From Nocardia sp. alder85J (GTDB taxonomy: Bacteria > Actinomycetota > Actinomycetes > Mycobacteriales > Mycobacteriaceae): a DNA stretch of 64,000 nt. Both the position numbers and the translations under genes were made by a program. The first letter of the stretch is position 1; each line of letters opens with the position of its first letter. The stretch covers positions 186,001 through 250,000 of the forward strand of contig NZ_JAIUCZ020000013.1 of NCBI RefSeq assembly GCF_020176955.2. Reading direction: 5' to 3'. Positions 24,933 through 33,648 of the stretch are shown piece by piece. Below the pieces are notes generated by a model, which saw only the letters and a list, made by a program, of their open reading frames with translations, made no database searches and was not told the origin of the DNA.

Positions 24933-25580
24933 GTGGCTGGGCGTCGCAAGACCTTGTTGCCCAGTGAACTCTGGCGCGCACCGCTTCGGACCGTACGGCC
25001 GCAGGACTTGGCCGACTTTTACGCTCAGCCGGGTCCCGAGGTCGCGAGGCTTGTCGAGCAGGGCGTGTTGCATCGCGTTGCTCACGGCTACTACATCATC
25101 GTCCCGCCGGACTATGTCGGCCGCACCTGGCTGCCCGGGCTCGAGGCGGCCGCCGCAGGTATTGCGTCGTCGATCTATGGGCCGGATCGGGCGATTGTCA
25201 TGGGCATCAGCGCAGCGCGCATGTTGGGAGCCGTACCTCGTGCGCTGGCGACCGCGGTGGTCGCGGTTCCGAGCCAGCACCGGCCGATCACCCTGGTCGA
25301 CCGCTCGGCGCAGGTTCGTCTCGTCCGTCGTGATACGGGCACACTCGACGCCGAGCGCCTCGAAACGCCATTGGGCCCAGCGCTGGTCACCACTCCGGAA
25401 CAGACCGTGCTCGATCTCGCCCGTCGCCCGGACCTGGGAAATGCCGAGGCGGATGTTCGTTCGGCGATCGCGACGCTCTACCGCGGTAGCGATTCGTCGA
25501 GACTTGCGCAGATCGCTGCAGATCAGAGTTTGGGAGCGGCACTTCAACGTGTGGAAGGTTGGGTCGGGCGTGAGTTTTGA
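24933..25580 (+). CDS. AbiEi-family antitoxin (type IV toxin-antitoxin)
   Basis: 215 residues. N-terminal winged helix (about 20-55, VRPQDLADFYAQPGPEVARL, then GVLHRVAHGYYII) followed by the AbiEi C-terminal domain (GISAARMLGAVPRA, ITLVDRSAQVRLVRRD, TTPEQTVLDLARRP). The antitoxin represses the operon and counteracts the toxin without direct contact. GTG at 24933 lies eight bases after GGGAGG; an ATG at 24906 in the same frame lies inside the palindrome and is less likely. Its 3' end overlaps the toxin start by 11 bp. Confidence 0.85.
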   Translation: MAGRRKTLLPSELWRAPLRTVRPQDLADFYAQPGPEVARLVEQGVLHRVAHGYYIIVPPDYVGRTWLPGLEAAAAGIASSIYGPDRAIVMGISAARMLGAVPRALATAVVAVPSQHRPITLVDRSAQVRLVRRDTGTLDAERLETPLGPALVTTPEQTVLDLARRPDLGNAEADVRSAIATLYRGSDSSRLAQIAADQSLGAALQRVEGWVGREF

Positions 25581-26329
25581 CGAATATGACAGTGTCGCAG
25601 CGCAATTCGGAGTTGCCCCGGAGCAGATCGAGCGCGACCATCTGATCTCCCATCTGCTCGCGGCAATCAGTCGTGCGTTCTGTGATCGGGTGCATTTCAT
25701 CGGCGGAACTGCCCTTGCCCGTACACATCTGGTGAGTGGCAGGCTCAGCGAAGACATCGATCTGGTGGCGTTGGGCAACCGGACGGTGCTCGCGGCCGAA
25801 GTCGACGCCGCTTTGCCGCGATCTGTCGCGCGCACCTACGGCCGGTTGGAATGGGCACCGCCGCTGAGTGGCATCCCGGACACCGGGGCCGCAAATCTTC
25901 GCTCCGCCCCTCAGTGTATCCGTCAAGATCCAGTTGTTGTCGGCCCGAGGCCGGGCGGTGTGGCCGACCGAACTCCGCAGTCTCGAGCAGCGATACCACG
26001 ACGTTCCACCGGCCGAACTGCTCGTACCAACTTTGCCGGCCTTTGTGGCAGGCAAGACCGCGACCTGGCACGATCGGCGGGCATCGCGCGATCTCTGGGA
26101 TCTTTGGGCGCTGAGCGAAATTGGGGCGATCGACGGTGCTGCGGGAGCGCTGTACCGCAGGTACGGGCCGACCAACCGGCTCCCCGCCGCGCAACTGTTC
26201 GATCATGCGCCGGATGAGAATGACTGGAATGCGCAATTGGCCGGGCAGACACGGTTGTTGATCAGTGCCGAGATGGCTCGGGTAGCGGTTCGAGATGCGT
26301 GGGAGCGTGTCGAACAGGGACTGGCGTAG
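25570..26329 (+). pseudogene. AbiEii-family nucleotidyltransferase toxin, frameshifted
   Basis: The toxin partner. The first 110 or so codons read FDEYDSVAAQFGV, then FIGGTALARTHL and LSEDIDLVAL, the nucleotidyltransferase GG...DxD motif. Near 25890-25910 the frame must shift by +1 to continue as LSVSVKIQLLSARGR, then VAGKTATWHDRRASRDLWDL, the conserved C-terminal motifs, to the stop at 26329. Both halves are typical family sequence, so a single indel has broken the gene, if the base calls are right. An intact antitoxin with a dead toxin is a stable end state. Confidence 0.8.
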
Positions 26330-26493
26330 CCCTGTGCGGGGCTGACGACGTTGAAGCCGGTCGCTCAACATGGGCCCAATGGTGCACGAGACGGTGAGAG
26401 CACTGGCACGTGCAGAAGCGCGCAGCGTGGATACCGTCCACGGTTTCGCGGCGTGGTGCGGTCTGACCCGCCCCCTGTAGCCGATGGTGTTGC

Positions 26494-26805
26494 TCATTCC
26501 CCGGCCGGCAGGCCCTTCGTAGCGGCTGGAGTGAGGAACTCGACACGGGCTGTTGCGACATACTGATCCCGCTCGGACAGGAATCGGAGCGTATGTGGCT
26601 GGCGCTCGTGCTCATCGAAGGCAGCACGGTCTCGATACACCTCGTAGAAGATCCGCGTCAGCGGTTCGCCTTCGACGCGGTGAGTGGCGTAGACCAACGT
26701 GCCGGGCTCCTTCTCGAGGATGGAGGCAACGGTGGAAGCCACCAACTCATCGAACTTGGCGGCCCGGTCGGCGTGTAGATCGAATCGCACCACGAGCGCA
26801 AACAT
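26494..26805 (-). CDS. Small ABM/YgiN-like monooxygenase-fold protein
   Basis: 103 residues with the ferredoxin-like fold of the antibiotic-biosynthesis monooxygenase (ABM) family: FALVVRFDLHADRAAKFDEL, EPGTLVYATHR, then IFYEVYRDRAAFDEHERQPH with the conserved His/Glu pattern, and a last strand VEFLTP. Such proteins act on quinols or aromatic substrates as dimers. Substrate unknown. Lies inside the element, opposite to its neighbours; cargo or older resident cannot be told. Confidence 0.75.
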   Translation of the reverse strand: MFALVVRFDLHADRAAKFDELVASTVASILEKEPGTLVYATHRVEGEPLTRIFYEVYRDRAAFDEHERQPHTLRFLSERDQYVATARVEFLTPAATKGLPAGE

Positions 26806-26954
26806 TGGTCTCCCTCAACTAGCCAAGCGGACTGATGGCCTGGATGGTCCTTCCGGCCGGTGACACCGTAGCGTGGAACCGGGACGGACTGGGAAGGCGT
26901 TCGCCGATCAAGCCGTCGGCTTGATATCGGCTATCGGTCCGTTCAGAGTAAATA

Positions 26955-27492
26955 TGCGCCGATCCCGACGCGGTCAAGATCCGGCCGAGTCTCGGGCACT
27001 ACCGGATTCGGGAGCTCGACACCCCGGTTCTCGATGCCTATTTCGCGGCCATCGCAGCTCAGGGGCACAAGCGTAAGGCTCGATGGCACAAGACCATCAT
27101 CGGCGAAACCCTGGATCCATGTAAGCGGCACGGTGCGATCACGGGGGACAATCCGGTGAACGGGGTCGGTAAGCGCGGTATGCGCCGGAATTGGGCGAAG
27201 CCGAATGCGGCGGCGTGGGAACGGTTGCAGGCGTTACGGATTCAGGTACGGGAGTGTGGCCGTGGCGAGAAGATTCCGGGGACGCCGGCGTACACGTACG
27301 GGCCGAGGCGCAACGCGCAAGAGCTGCTGGACGTGATGGACATGGCTGCGGGCGCTGGCGGTGTCCGACCGCACGGGGTGTTCGCGGCAGCTCAACCATG
27401 CCGTGGGGTCGCGAGTGACAGCTGAGCATTATGTGGACCGGCCCGCAGAGGTGCCGGATGACCGGGACGTACTGAACGCCTATGTGGCCTGA
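26955..27492 (+). pseudogene. Tyrosine recombinase (integrase), degenerate
   Basis: In one frame, after VKIRPSLGHYRIRELDTPVL there is a core-binding domain (DAYFAAIAAQGHKRKARWHK, KRHGAITGDNPVNGVGKR) as in actinobacterial phage-type integrases. Most of the catalytic domain is missing. From about 27383 another frame carries the end of such a protein, SRQLNHAVGSRVTAEHYVDR, with the family's active Tyr position, then VPDDRDVLNAYVA and a stop. So at least one frameshift and a large internal deletion are present. It is adjacent to the tRNA-His att repeat, as expected for the enzyme that inserted this element. Confidence 0.75.
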
Positions 27493-27543
27493 TTCGCGAA
27501 AGGAACAGGCGTGAAAACTTGGAAAAGCTCGAATAAAGACCGA

Positions 27544-27576
27544 GGGCAGGTCAAGGGTTATGCCCTTGACCTGCCC
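27544..27576 (-). terminator. Terminator of tRNA-His
   Basis: Perfect 14-bp arms, GGGCAGGTCAAGGG and CCCTTGACCTGCCC, with a five-base loop, seven bases beyond the tRNA 3' end on the minus strand. Confidence 0.8.
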
Positions 27577-27617
27577 TTTCAGGGTGGACGACGGGACTCG
27601 AACCCGCGACAGCCAGG
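27568..27617 (-). repeat. att-site direct repeat, copy 2 (within tRNA-His)
   Basis: Same 50 bp as 24310-24359 with two changes. This copy completes the 3' half of the functional tRNA-His and runs into its terminator, so here the tRNA was restored on integration. Confidence 0.85.
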
Positions 27618-27656
27618 ATCACAACCTGGTGCTCTACCAACTGAACTACGTCCACC
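27583..27656 (-). tRNA. tRNA-His (GTG)
   Basis: A complete cloverleaf on the minus strand: acceptor GTGGACG/CGTCCAC, D-arm GTTCAGTTGGTAGAGC, anticodon stem CCAGG/CCTGG around TTGTGAT (anticodon GTG), T-arm CGGGTTCGAGTCCCG. The extra G-1 and the C73 discriminator, which together mark histidine tRNA, are both encoded. CCA is not encoded. Confidence 0.97.
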
Positions 27657-27709
27657 ATTGCCGGTAACTTCCGGCGCGCTAGATCGTAGCGCGTGGGGCG
27701 GCTCGGGAC

Positions 27710-28351
27710 CTAATCGGTGCCGGTTCGGGGGGTGTTCGTGCTGGTCCCGGGGTCGTCGCGGAGGTCGGCGGCGATGGCGGCTATCTCGGCGGTGGAGGGG
27801 CCGGGGGCGGGGACGAAGGCGGTGCGGCGGTAGTAGCGGAGTTCGCGGATGGACTCCTGGATGTCGGCGAGGGCGCGGTGGGCTAGGCCTTTTTCCGGCT
27901 GGCCGAAGTAGATGCGGGGGTACCAGCGGCGACAGAGTTCCTTGATGGAGCTGACGTCGATCATCCGGTAGTGCAGGTGGGCGTCCAGGGCAGGCATGTC
28001 GCGGGCGATGAAGCCGCGGTCGGTGGCGATGGAGTTGCCGGCCAGGGGGACGATGCCGGCGGTGGGGGCGTGTTCGGTCACGTAGGCCAGGACCTGTTGT
28101 TCGGCCTCGGCGAGGGTGACGATGGAGCGGCGGACCTCCTCGGTGAGGCCGGAGCGGGCGTGCATCTCCTGCACCACCGGGGGCATCGCGGCCAGGGCCT
28201 CGTCGTCGGCGTGGATCACGATGTCCACGCCGTTGCCGAGGATGTTCAGATCGCTGTCGGTCACGAGGGCGGCCACCTCGATCAGCTTGTCGCTGTCGAG
28301 CCGGAGGCCGGTCATCTCACAATCCATCCACACCATCAATTTGTCGGACAC
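27710..28351 (-). CDS. orn: Oligoribonuclease
   Basis: 213 residues, DEDDh exonuclease that degrades short RNA and pGpG to nucleotides. The catalytic residues are visible: MDCEMTGL (Asp, Glu), GNSIATDRGFI (Asp), and HRALADIQESI (His, Asp). GTG at 28351 puts VSDKLMVWMDCE at the start, as in actinobacterial Orn. The C-terminus has a Pro/Thr-rich tail beyond the core. Beside tRNA-His, an arrangement I recall in Nocardia and mycobacteria. Confidence 0.96.
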   Translation of the reverse strand: MSDKLMVWMDCEMTGLRLDSDKLIEVAALVTDSDLNILGNGVDIVIHADDEALAAMPPVVQEMHARSGLTEEVRRSIVTLAEAEQQVLAYVTEHAPTAGIVPLAGNSIATDRGFIARDMPALDAHLHYRMIDVSSIKELCRRWYPRIYFGQPEKGLAHRALADIQESIRELRYYRRTAFVPAPGPSTAEIAAIAADLRDDPGTSTNTPRTGTD

Positions 28352-28486
28352 CGGAGCAACCTTACGCGGCGCGGTTGCCGTGCCATCGCGATGTCGCTCG
28401 GCGGCGTGATCGCCGGATATATGGTTTTCGCGAAGCTGTGCTCGGTTCGGAAAGTCAGCGGGACTTCGGTGGACGGAGGATCGGCG

Positions 28487-30118
28487 ATGACGACGGCTCA
28501 GGAGAAAGCGGCGGCGGCGCGCAGGGCGGCCGAGGAGGCGGCTCGGGTGGCGGCGGAGGCCGCTGCCGCAGCGGAGAAGGCGGAGCGGGAGGCTGCTTCG
28601 GGGTCCGGTGACGTGTCCGCGGCGCGGGGGATCGCCGCCGGGTACGAGGTCGGCGGGGCGACGTTGGAGCTGGGGGCGGTGGTGATCGATGGTGTCTCGG
28701 ATCCTGGTGCGTGCGTGCGGATTCCGATGCGGACCATGAATCGGCACGGGTTGATCGCGGGGGCCACGGGGACCGGGAAGACCAAGACCGTGCAGGGGAT
28801 CGCGGAGCAGTTGTCGGCGGCGGGGGTGCCGGTGGTGCTGGCCGATGTCAAGGGGGATCTGTCGGGGCTGGCGGTGCCGGGGGAAGGAGGCGAGAAGGTG
28901 CTGGCTCGGGCCGCGGAGTCGGGGGATGCGCAGTGGTCGCCGAGCGGGTTTCCGGTCGAATTCGTCTCGCTGGGGACCGAGGGGATCGGGGTGCCGATCC
29001 GGGCGGCGATCACGTCGTTCGGGCCGGTGTTGCTGAGCAAGGTGCTCGGGTTGAACGAGACGCAGGAGTCGACGCTCGGGCTGATCTTCCACTGGGCCGA
29101 CGCGCAGGGACTGGCGCTACTGGATCTGAAGGATCTACGGGCGGTGATCACGCATCTGACCAGCCCGGAGGGGAAGGCCGACCTGAAGGGGATCGGCGGG
29201 GTGTCGGCGGCCACCGCGGGGGTGATTCTGCGGGCTCTGGTGAATCTGGAGAGCGAAGGGGGTGACACCTTTTTCGGGGAGCCGGAATTGGAACCCGCGG
29301 ATCTGTTGCGGACCGCCGGTGGGCGCGGGGTGATCACGGCGTTCGAACTGGGGGCGCAGTCGGCGCGGCCGGCGCTGTTCTCCACGTTCCTGATGTGGGT
29401 GCTGGCGGATCTGTTCCAGACGTTGCCGGAGGTCGGTGATGTGGATATGCCGAAGCTCGTCTTCCTGTTCGACGAGGCTCATCTGTTGTTCCGGGATGCT
29501 TCCAAGGCGTTTCTCGGGCAGGTGGAGCAGACGGTGAAGTTGATCCGGTCGAAGGGGGTGGGGGTGTTCTTCTGCACCCAATTGCCCACCGATATCCCGA
29601 ATCCAGTGTTGTCGCAGTTGGGGGCGCGTATTCAGCACGCGTTGCGGGCATTCACCCCGGAGGATCAGAAGGCGTTGTCGAAGACCGTGCGGACGTATCC
29701 GAGGACCGCCGTCTACGACCTGGAGCAGGCGCTGACCTCGCTGGGGATCGGGGAGGCGATCGTGACGGTGCTCTCCGAGGAGGGGGCGCCGACTCCGGTG
29801 GCGTGGACGCGATTACGGCCGCCGCGGTCGTTGATGGCGGGCATCGGTGACGACGGCATCCGGTCCCGGGCTCAGGCGAGCCCGTTGTGGGCGAAGTACG
29901 GTGTGACCATCGACCGGGAGTCCGCCTATGAGATTCTGGCGGCGAAAGTCGTTGCGGCGCAACCAGAACCGCAGATGCCCGATCGGCCCGCACCGGTGGA
30001 GCCCTCGGCCGCCGACCGGATCATGAGCAATCCGGCGGTCAAGAGTTTCCTGCGTTCGGCCGCCACCGCCGCCGGCCGCGAGATCAGCCGCTCGATCTTC
30101 GGCACCCGCCGCCGTTGA
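28487..30118 (+). CDS. HerA-like ATPase (DUF853)
   Basis: 543 residues. An Ala/Glu-rich coiled N-terminal tail (1-42) precedes a RecA-type ATPase: GATGTGKTKTVQGIAEQL (Walker A, about residue 90) and LVFLFDEAHLLF (Walker B), then an arginine-finger-like FFCTQLPTDIPNPVL. This matches the DUF853 family related to the HerA/FtsK motors. Cellular role not established. GGAGGA stands seven bases before the ATG. Divergent from orn. Confidence 0.93.
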   Translation: MTTAQEKAAAARRAAEEAARVAAEAAAAAEKAEREAASGSGDVSAARGIAAGYEVGGATLELGAVVIDGVSDPGACVRIPMRTMNRHGLIAGATGTGKTKTVQGIAEQLSAAGVPVVLADVKGDLSGLAVPGEGGEKVLARAAESGDAQWSPSGFPVEFVSLGTEGIGVPIRAAITSFGPVLLSKVLGLNETQESTLGLIFHWADAQGLALLDLKDLRAVITHLTSPEGKADLKGIGGVSAATAGVILRALVNLESEGGDTFFGEPELEPADLLRTAGGRGVITAFELGAQSARPALFSTFLMWVLADLFQTLPEVGDVDMPKLVFLFDEAHLLFRDASKAFLGQVEQTVKLIRSKGVGVFFCTQLPTDIPNPVLSQLGARIQHALRAFTPEDQKALSKTVRTYPRTAVYDLEQALTSLGIGEAIVTVLSEEGAPTPVAWTRLRPPRSLMAGIGDDGIRSRAQASPLWAKYGVTIDRESAYEILAAKVVAAQPEPQMPDRPAPVEPSAADRIMSNPAVKSFLRSAATAAGREISRSIFGTRRR

Positions 30119-30124
30119 ATCCGT

Positions 30125-31468
30125 TCAGCCCAGGTCGCGGGCCAGCAGGTCGGCGGGGGTTTCGCGGCGGATGAGCTGGCGGCTGCGGCCTTCGGTGACG
30201 GCGACGATCGGGGGGCGGCCGACGCCGTTGTAGGAGGAGGCGAGACTGTGGTGGTAGGCGCCGGTGCAGGGGACCGCCAGGACTTCGCCGGGGCGGAGAT
30301 CGGCGGGCAGGGTGATGTCGTGGGCGAGGATGTCGCCGGCTTCGCAGTAGCGGCCCGCGACGGTGGCGGTCATTCTGGCGCCGGTGGGGTGACGGTTGAC
30401 CAGGACCGCGTCGTAGCGGGCGCCGTAGAGGGCGACGCGGGGGTTGTCGTTCATGCCGCCGTCGACGATCACGTAGGTGTGGCCGTCGGGGATGTGTTTC
30501 ACCGTCATCACGCGGTAGAGGGTGACGCCGGCGCGGGCGACGATGGCGCGGCCGGGTTCCAGGGCGATGCGGGGGCGGGGGAAGTGGTGCAGGGCGCAGG
30601 CGGAGTCGAGGGCGTCCTCGACGATGTCGGCGAGGATCGGCAGCGACATCTCCTTGTCGCCGCCGCGGTAGGCGACCGCGTGGCCGCCGCCGAGGTCGAG
30701 TTGCCGCAGCAGGATGCCGTGTTCGCGGTGTACCCGGGCCATCTCGGCGATCATCCGGCGGACCGCTTCGCCGTAGAACTCGGCGTCGTGGATCTGTGAG
30801 CCGAGGTGGCAGTGGAAGCCGGCCAGGTGCAGCATCGGCTGCCGCAGGATGCGCTCGACGGCCTCCGTCGCCTGGGGGCCGCCCAGCGGGAAACCGAACT
30901 TCTGGTCCGTGACGCCGGTGCGGACGGCCGGGTGGCCGTGCACGTCGATATCGGGTGACAGGCGCAGCAGTACCTGTTGGGGGCGGGTCGCCAGAGCGGC
31001 CAGGAGGGTGATCTCGGTGAGCGAGTCGACCACGATCCGGCCGACTCCGGCGGCCACCGCGGTCTCCAGTTCGGCGAACGGCTTACCGGTGCCGTGCAGC
31101 ACGATGCGTTGCGGATCCACTCCGGCGGCCAGGGCTATGGCCAGTTCACCGGCGGAACACACGTCCACCGACAGACCCTCCTCGGTGACCCAGGCCGCCA
31201 CGGACCGGATCATCAGGGCCTTCGCGGCGTAGATGATCTCCGCGTCGGGGAAGTGCTTGCGGTAGGCCCGGCAGCGGCCGCGCACCTCGGCCTCGTCGAG
31301 CACGTAGGTGGGGGTGCCGTACTGGTCGGCGATGTCGGTGAGTGCGACGCCGCCGAGGGTGACGCGGCCCATGTCGTCGTAGTGGGTGTCGCAGGGCCAG
31401 ACACTGGTGTCCAGCCGGGGCGACGACATCCCTGCCCGCAGGGACGGGCAGATCTCGAGCAGTGTCAA
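30125..31468 (-). CDS. LysA-family PLP decarboxylase
   Basis: 447 residues with the two-domain fold III decarboxylase pattern of diaminopimelate decarboxylase: IIYAAKALMIRS (the PLP Lys), GFHCHLGSQI, LDLGGGHAV, LEPGRAIVARAG, and the catalytic Cys motif GRYCEAGDIL with AYHHSLASSYNG near the end. LysA makes lysine from meso-diaminopimelate. The PLP segment YAAKA differs from the usual YAxKAF, and the genomic setting has no lysine genes, so it may be a paralogue for another amino acid. Start taken at ATG 31468. Confidence 0.85.
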   Translation of the reverse strand: MTLLEICPSLRAGMSSPRLDTSVWPCDTHYDDMGRVTLGGVALTDIADQYGTPTYVLDEAEVRGRCRAYRKHFPDAEIIYAAKALMIRSVAAWVTEEGLSVDVCSAGELAIALAAGVDPQRIVLHGTGKPFAELETAVAAGVGRIVVDSLTEITLLAALATRPQQVLLRLSPDIDVHGHPAVRTGVTDQKFGFPLGGPQATEAVERILRQPMLHLAGFHCHLGSQIHDAEFYGEAVRRMIAEMARVHREHGILLRQLDLGGGHAVAYRGGDKEMSLPILADIVEDALDSACALHHFPRPRIALEPGRAIVARAGVTLYRVMTVKHIPDGHTYVIVDGGMNDNPRVALYGARYDAVLVNRHPTGARMTATVAGRYCEAGDILAHDITLPADLRPGEVLAVPCTGAYHHSLASSYNGVGRPPIVAVTEGRSRQLIRRETPADLLARDLG

Positions 31469-31612
31469 CGGTGTCTCCTGCTGTTCGCCCCGCTTTCGAT
31501 GTGCTGCGGGGTCAACGCCAGAACTACGCCTGGTGGTCGATCACCGAATCGGCCGGTTACGGTCCTTTGACACGCGACTCTGCGATCTTGACGCCCTGCT
31601 GACGATGATGTG

Positions 31613-32410
31613 TTACCGACCACCCATCTTCTTGTAGATCGCGCCGACCACCGGCGCGGTCAGCGCTCGTGGCGCGTACTGCCCGGCGACGCTCATACCC
31701 TTGCTGATCAGGCCCGGAACCACGCGCATCTTGTTGCGGGCCAGCGAGTCGATGGACAGTGTGGCGGTGTGCGCGGCCGAAACCCAGACGAATTCGGGGA
31801 TCCTGGTGCCGACGTCCTCCTGATCCGGATTCGTGGTGCGGACCGGACCGGGGGCGAGCAGGGTGACATTGACGCCGGTTCCGCCGAGTTCCCCGCGCAG
31901 CGATTCGGAGAACGAATTGGTGAACGCCTTGGTGGCGGCGTAGGTGGCGTTGTGCGGGACGGCCATGTTGCCGGCGACGGAGCCGGTGATCAGGATGCCG
32001 CCGGCGCGGCGGGCCAGCATGCCGGGCAGCACCGACAGGGTGAGGTCGTGCACCGCCACGGCGTTGAGTTCCACCACCGCGCGTTCGTAGGCCGGATCGA
32101 GCTTCGAGAGCGGGCCGAAGGTGGCGACACCGGCGTTGTTGCAGAGAATCGCGATCTCCCGTTCGGCCAGCTCACGCGAGAGCGGTTCGCGGTCCTCGCG
32201 GTCGGACAGGTCGACGGCGCGTACCTCGGCGGTGACGCTGTACCGGTCGCCGAGCCGGGCCGCCAGCTCGGTCAGCAATTCCTTGCGGCGGGCCACGAGG
32301 ATCAGCGAATATCCGCGCCGCGCAAGCTCTTCGGCGAGCGCGGTGCCGATTCCCTGAGAGGCTCCGGTGACGACGGCACGATTGTCGGCGGTGGGTGCAG
32401 GCAGGCTCAC
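31613..32410 (-). CDS. Short-chain dehydrogenase/reductase
   Basis: 265 residues, classical SDR: VVTGASQGIG, NNAGVATFG, a catalytic Ser in GSVAG, and YAATKAF (active Tyr and Lys). The C-terminal helical part (PEFVWVSAAHTATLSIDSLARNK) resembles the actinobacterial ketoreductase-like SDR group related to Rv2509-type mycolate reductases, but I cannot place it with confidence. GTG at 32410 gives a short leader before the nucleotide site. Confidence 0.85.
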   Translation of the reverse strand: MSLPAPTADNRAVVTGASQGIGTALAEELARRGYSLILVARRKELLTELAARLGDRYSVTAEVRAVDLSDREDREPLSRELAEREIAILCNNAGVATFGPLSKLDPAYERAVVELNAVAVHDLTLSVLPGMLARRAGGILITGSVAGNMAVPHNATYAATKAFTNSFSESLRGELGGTGVNVTLLAPGPVRTTNPDQEDVGTRIPEFVWVSAAHTATLSIDSLARNKMRVVPGLISKGMSVAGQYAPRALTAPVVGAIYKKMGGR

Positions 32411-32738
32411 GCCCGGCAGCCTACCGAGCGGCCGTCGCACTGTCCCGCCCGGATCGTGCGGGCCGTCGGCGAGTGGTCTCGGGCCCTGAACGGCAGGCTC
32501 GATGTTGCCCGGTCGCTGCCGGTGGCCGGCCTGCCGGGTATCTCCGCGCGATCATGCAGGCCGGGCGAACCGTCGAAAGGTTGGCCGCAGGTTGCGGTAC
32601 GACGTCACAGATCCACTTTTCGGATAGCGCCGACAAGAACGGCTGCATGAACGCCGCTTTCACGGCAGTTGAACAGGAAGGCTGATAACATACCCTTGCG
32701 GGGTGCCGCACTGCCATATAGAAGGAGTGTTGGTAAAA
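32411..32738. other. Upstream region of the NLR-like locus
   Basis: Base composition falls toward AT from about 32600. No gene recognised. It must contain the promoter of the five-gene run; TAACAT at 32686-32691 is a possible -10 element without a clear -35. Confidence 0.4.
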
Positions 32739-33032
32739 ATGGGTGGAAATATTTGGGAGCCGGATCCGGCTGCGTCCTTCAGCCGACGTCTCGGGATATC
32801 TTCGAAAGAGCCGGGAAGCGGCCGTAACGGCGGCAACGGTAGTGGGGGAGAATCTGGTTGTCCCGATATCTGGGAACTTGACAACGGCGATGTCGCCTTT
32901 ATCGGCAGAGATTTGACCAGCAGTTATGATTCGAGATTACCCGAGGGGGTGAGCGTCAACGAGAACGAGCGTCTCGTGGTGCTGCCGAGGGGGATGATCA
33001 TAGCTGCCAAGGCGGATATACCGGATGCTTGA
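32739..33032 (+). CDS. Small protein paired with DUF6879
   Basis: 97 residues with a Gly/Ser/Asn-rich linker (about 25-38) and a compact domain: GCPDIWELDNGDVAFIGRD, then VVLPRGMIIAAKADIPDA. I recall small proteins with the CPDIWELDNGDYAVIG pattern next to DUF6879 genes in many actinobacteria, so the pair probably works together; function unknown. ATG at 32739 is chosen over upstream GTG codons because GGAG at 32723-32726 gives a workable spacing. Overlaps the next gene by 8 bp. Confidence 0.7.
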   Translation: MGGNIWEPDPAASFSRRLGISSKEPGSGRNGGNGSGGESGCPDIWELDNGDVAFIGRDLTSSYDSRLPEGVSVNENERLVVLPRGMIIAAKADIPDA

Positions 33033-33648
33033 CGACATCTATCGAATTTCGGGTGAAAAGCTCTTGGGGGATGTCTACCTGTCCGACTTCGACGGCAGGT
33101 TCTGGAATATTCGATCGCACGGATTCTGGAAACTCGAGCGGCGACAGCATTTCGAGGAACCGAACGACGACAGCTGGGTGGCCTTCTCCCGGGGCCGGTG
33201 GGACGAGGCGCTGGAGCTGCTCGAGGATCGCCGGCCGCGGTTACGTCGGCACTATGACCGCCTGGCGGAATCGAATATCCCTACCAGGCGTGTCCGCATA
33301 GTGGAGAATCCGGTTTCGAAATACATGCAGTGGGAGCTGCATCTACTGCTCATCCGCGACGAGTTGGGAGGTAGCTGCCGGGTACTCCACACCGACCGGG
33401 TCCGGCGGTACGAGACGTCCAACATCCTGCCCGAGCTGGTGACACTCGGTGACGACGTCATGTACGAGTTGCTCTACGACGGTGACGGATTGCAGGAGGG
33501 CGGCGTTCGGTACACCGATCGGCAGGCCGTCGCGCGGAGCCGCGAGTTCATCATGGGCCTGTACGAATCCGGTGAGGATCTGGCGAGCTATTTTCGGCGC
33601 GAAATCGCGCCGTTGCCGCCACCGGACATGATCCGAAAAGATGAGTAG
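33025..33648 (+). CDS. DUF6879-type protein
   Basis: 207 residues. The segment SHGFWKLERRQHFEEPNDDS followed by WVAFSRGRWDEALELLEDRR is the family's hallmark. The centre (RRVRIVENPVSKYMQWELHL) and LVTLGDDVMYELLYD follow. Such proteins are common in actinobacteria next to regulators and, here, directly upstream of an NLR-like ATPase with which it overlaps by 8 bp. Function unknown. Confidence 0.8.
   Translation: MLDDIYRISGEKLLGDVYLSDFDGRFWNIRSHGFWKLERRQHFEEPNDDSWVAFSRGRWDEALELLEDRRPRLRRHYDRLAESNIPTRRVRIVENPVSKYMQWELHLLLIRDELGGSCRVLHTDRVRRYETSNILPELVTLGDDVMYELLYDGDGLQEGGVRYTDRQAVARSREFIMGLYESGEDLASYFRREIAPLPPPDMIRKDE

Larger units (their letters stand above)
24310..27617. mobile_element. Decayed 3.3-kb integrative element in tRNA-His
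   Basis: Bounded by the two 50-bp direct repeats. Content from left: about 500 bp with no recognisable gene, a 41-bp palindrome, an AbiEi antitoxin, a frameshifted AbiEii toxin, a small monooxygenase on the other strand, and a broken tyrosine integrase next to the intact tRNA-His, the position expected for an integrase beside its att site. Base composition and codon use are less GC-biased than on either side. No replication or transfer genes are seen, so this is a remnant or a small cargo island. Confidence 0.75.

Noticed and set aside
26330..26493. A 36-codon frame (ATG at 26370) between the toxin remnant and the monooxygenase
   Set aside because: Short, no ribosome site and no recognisable pattern; possibly the end of a deleted gene but not supportable.
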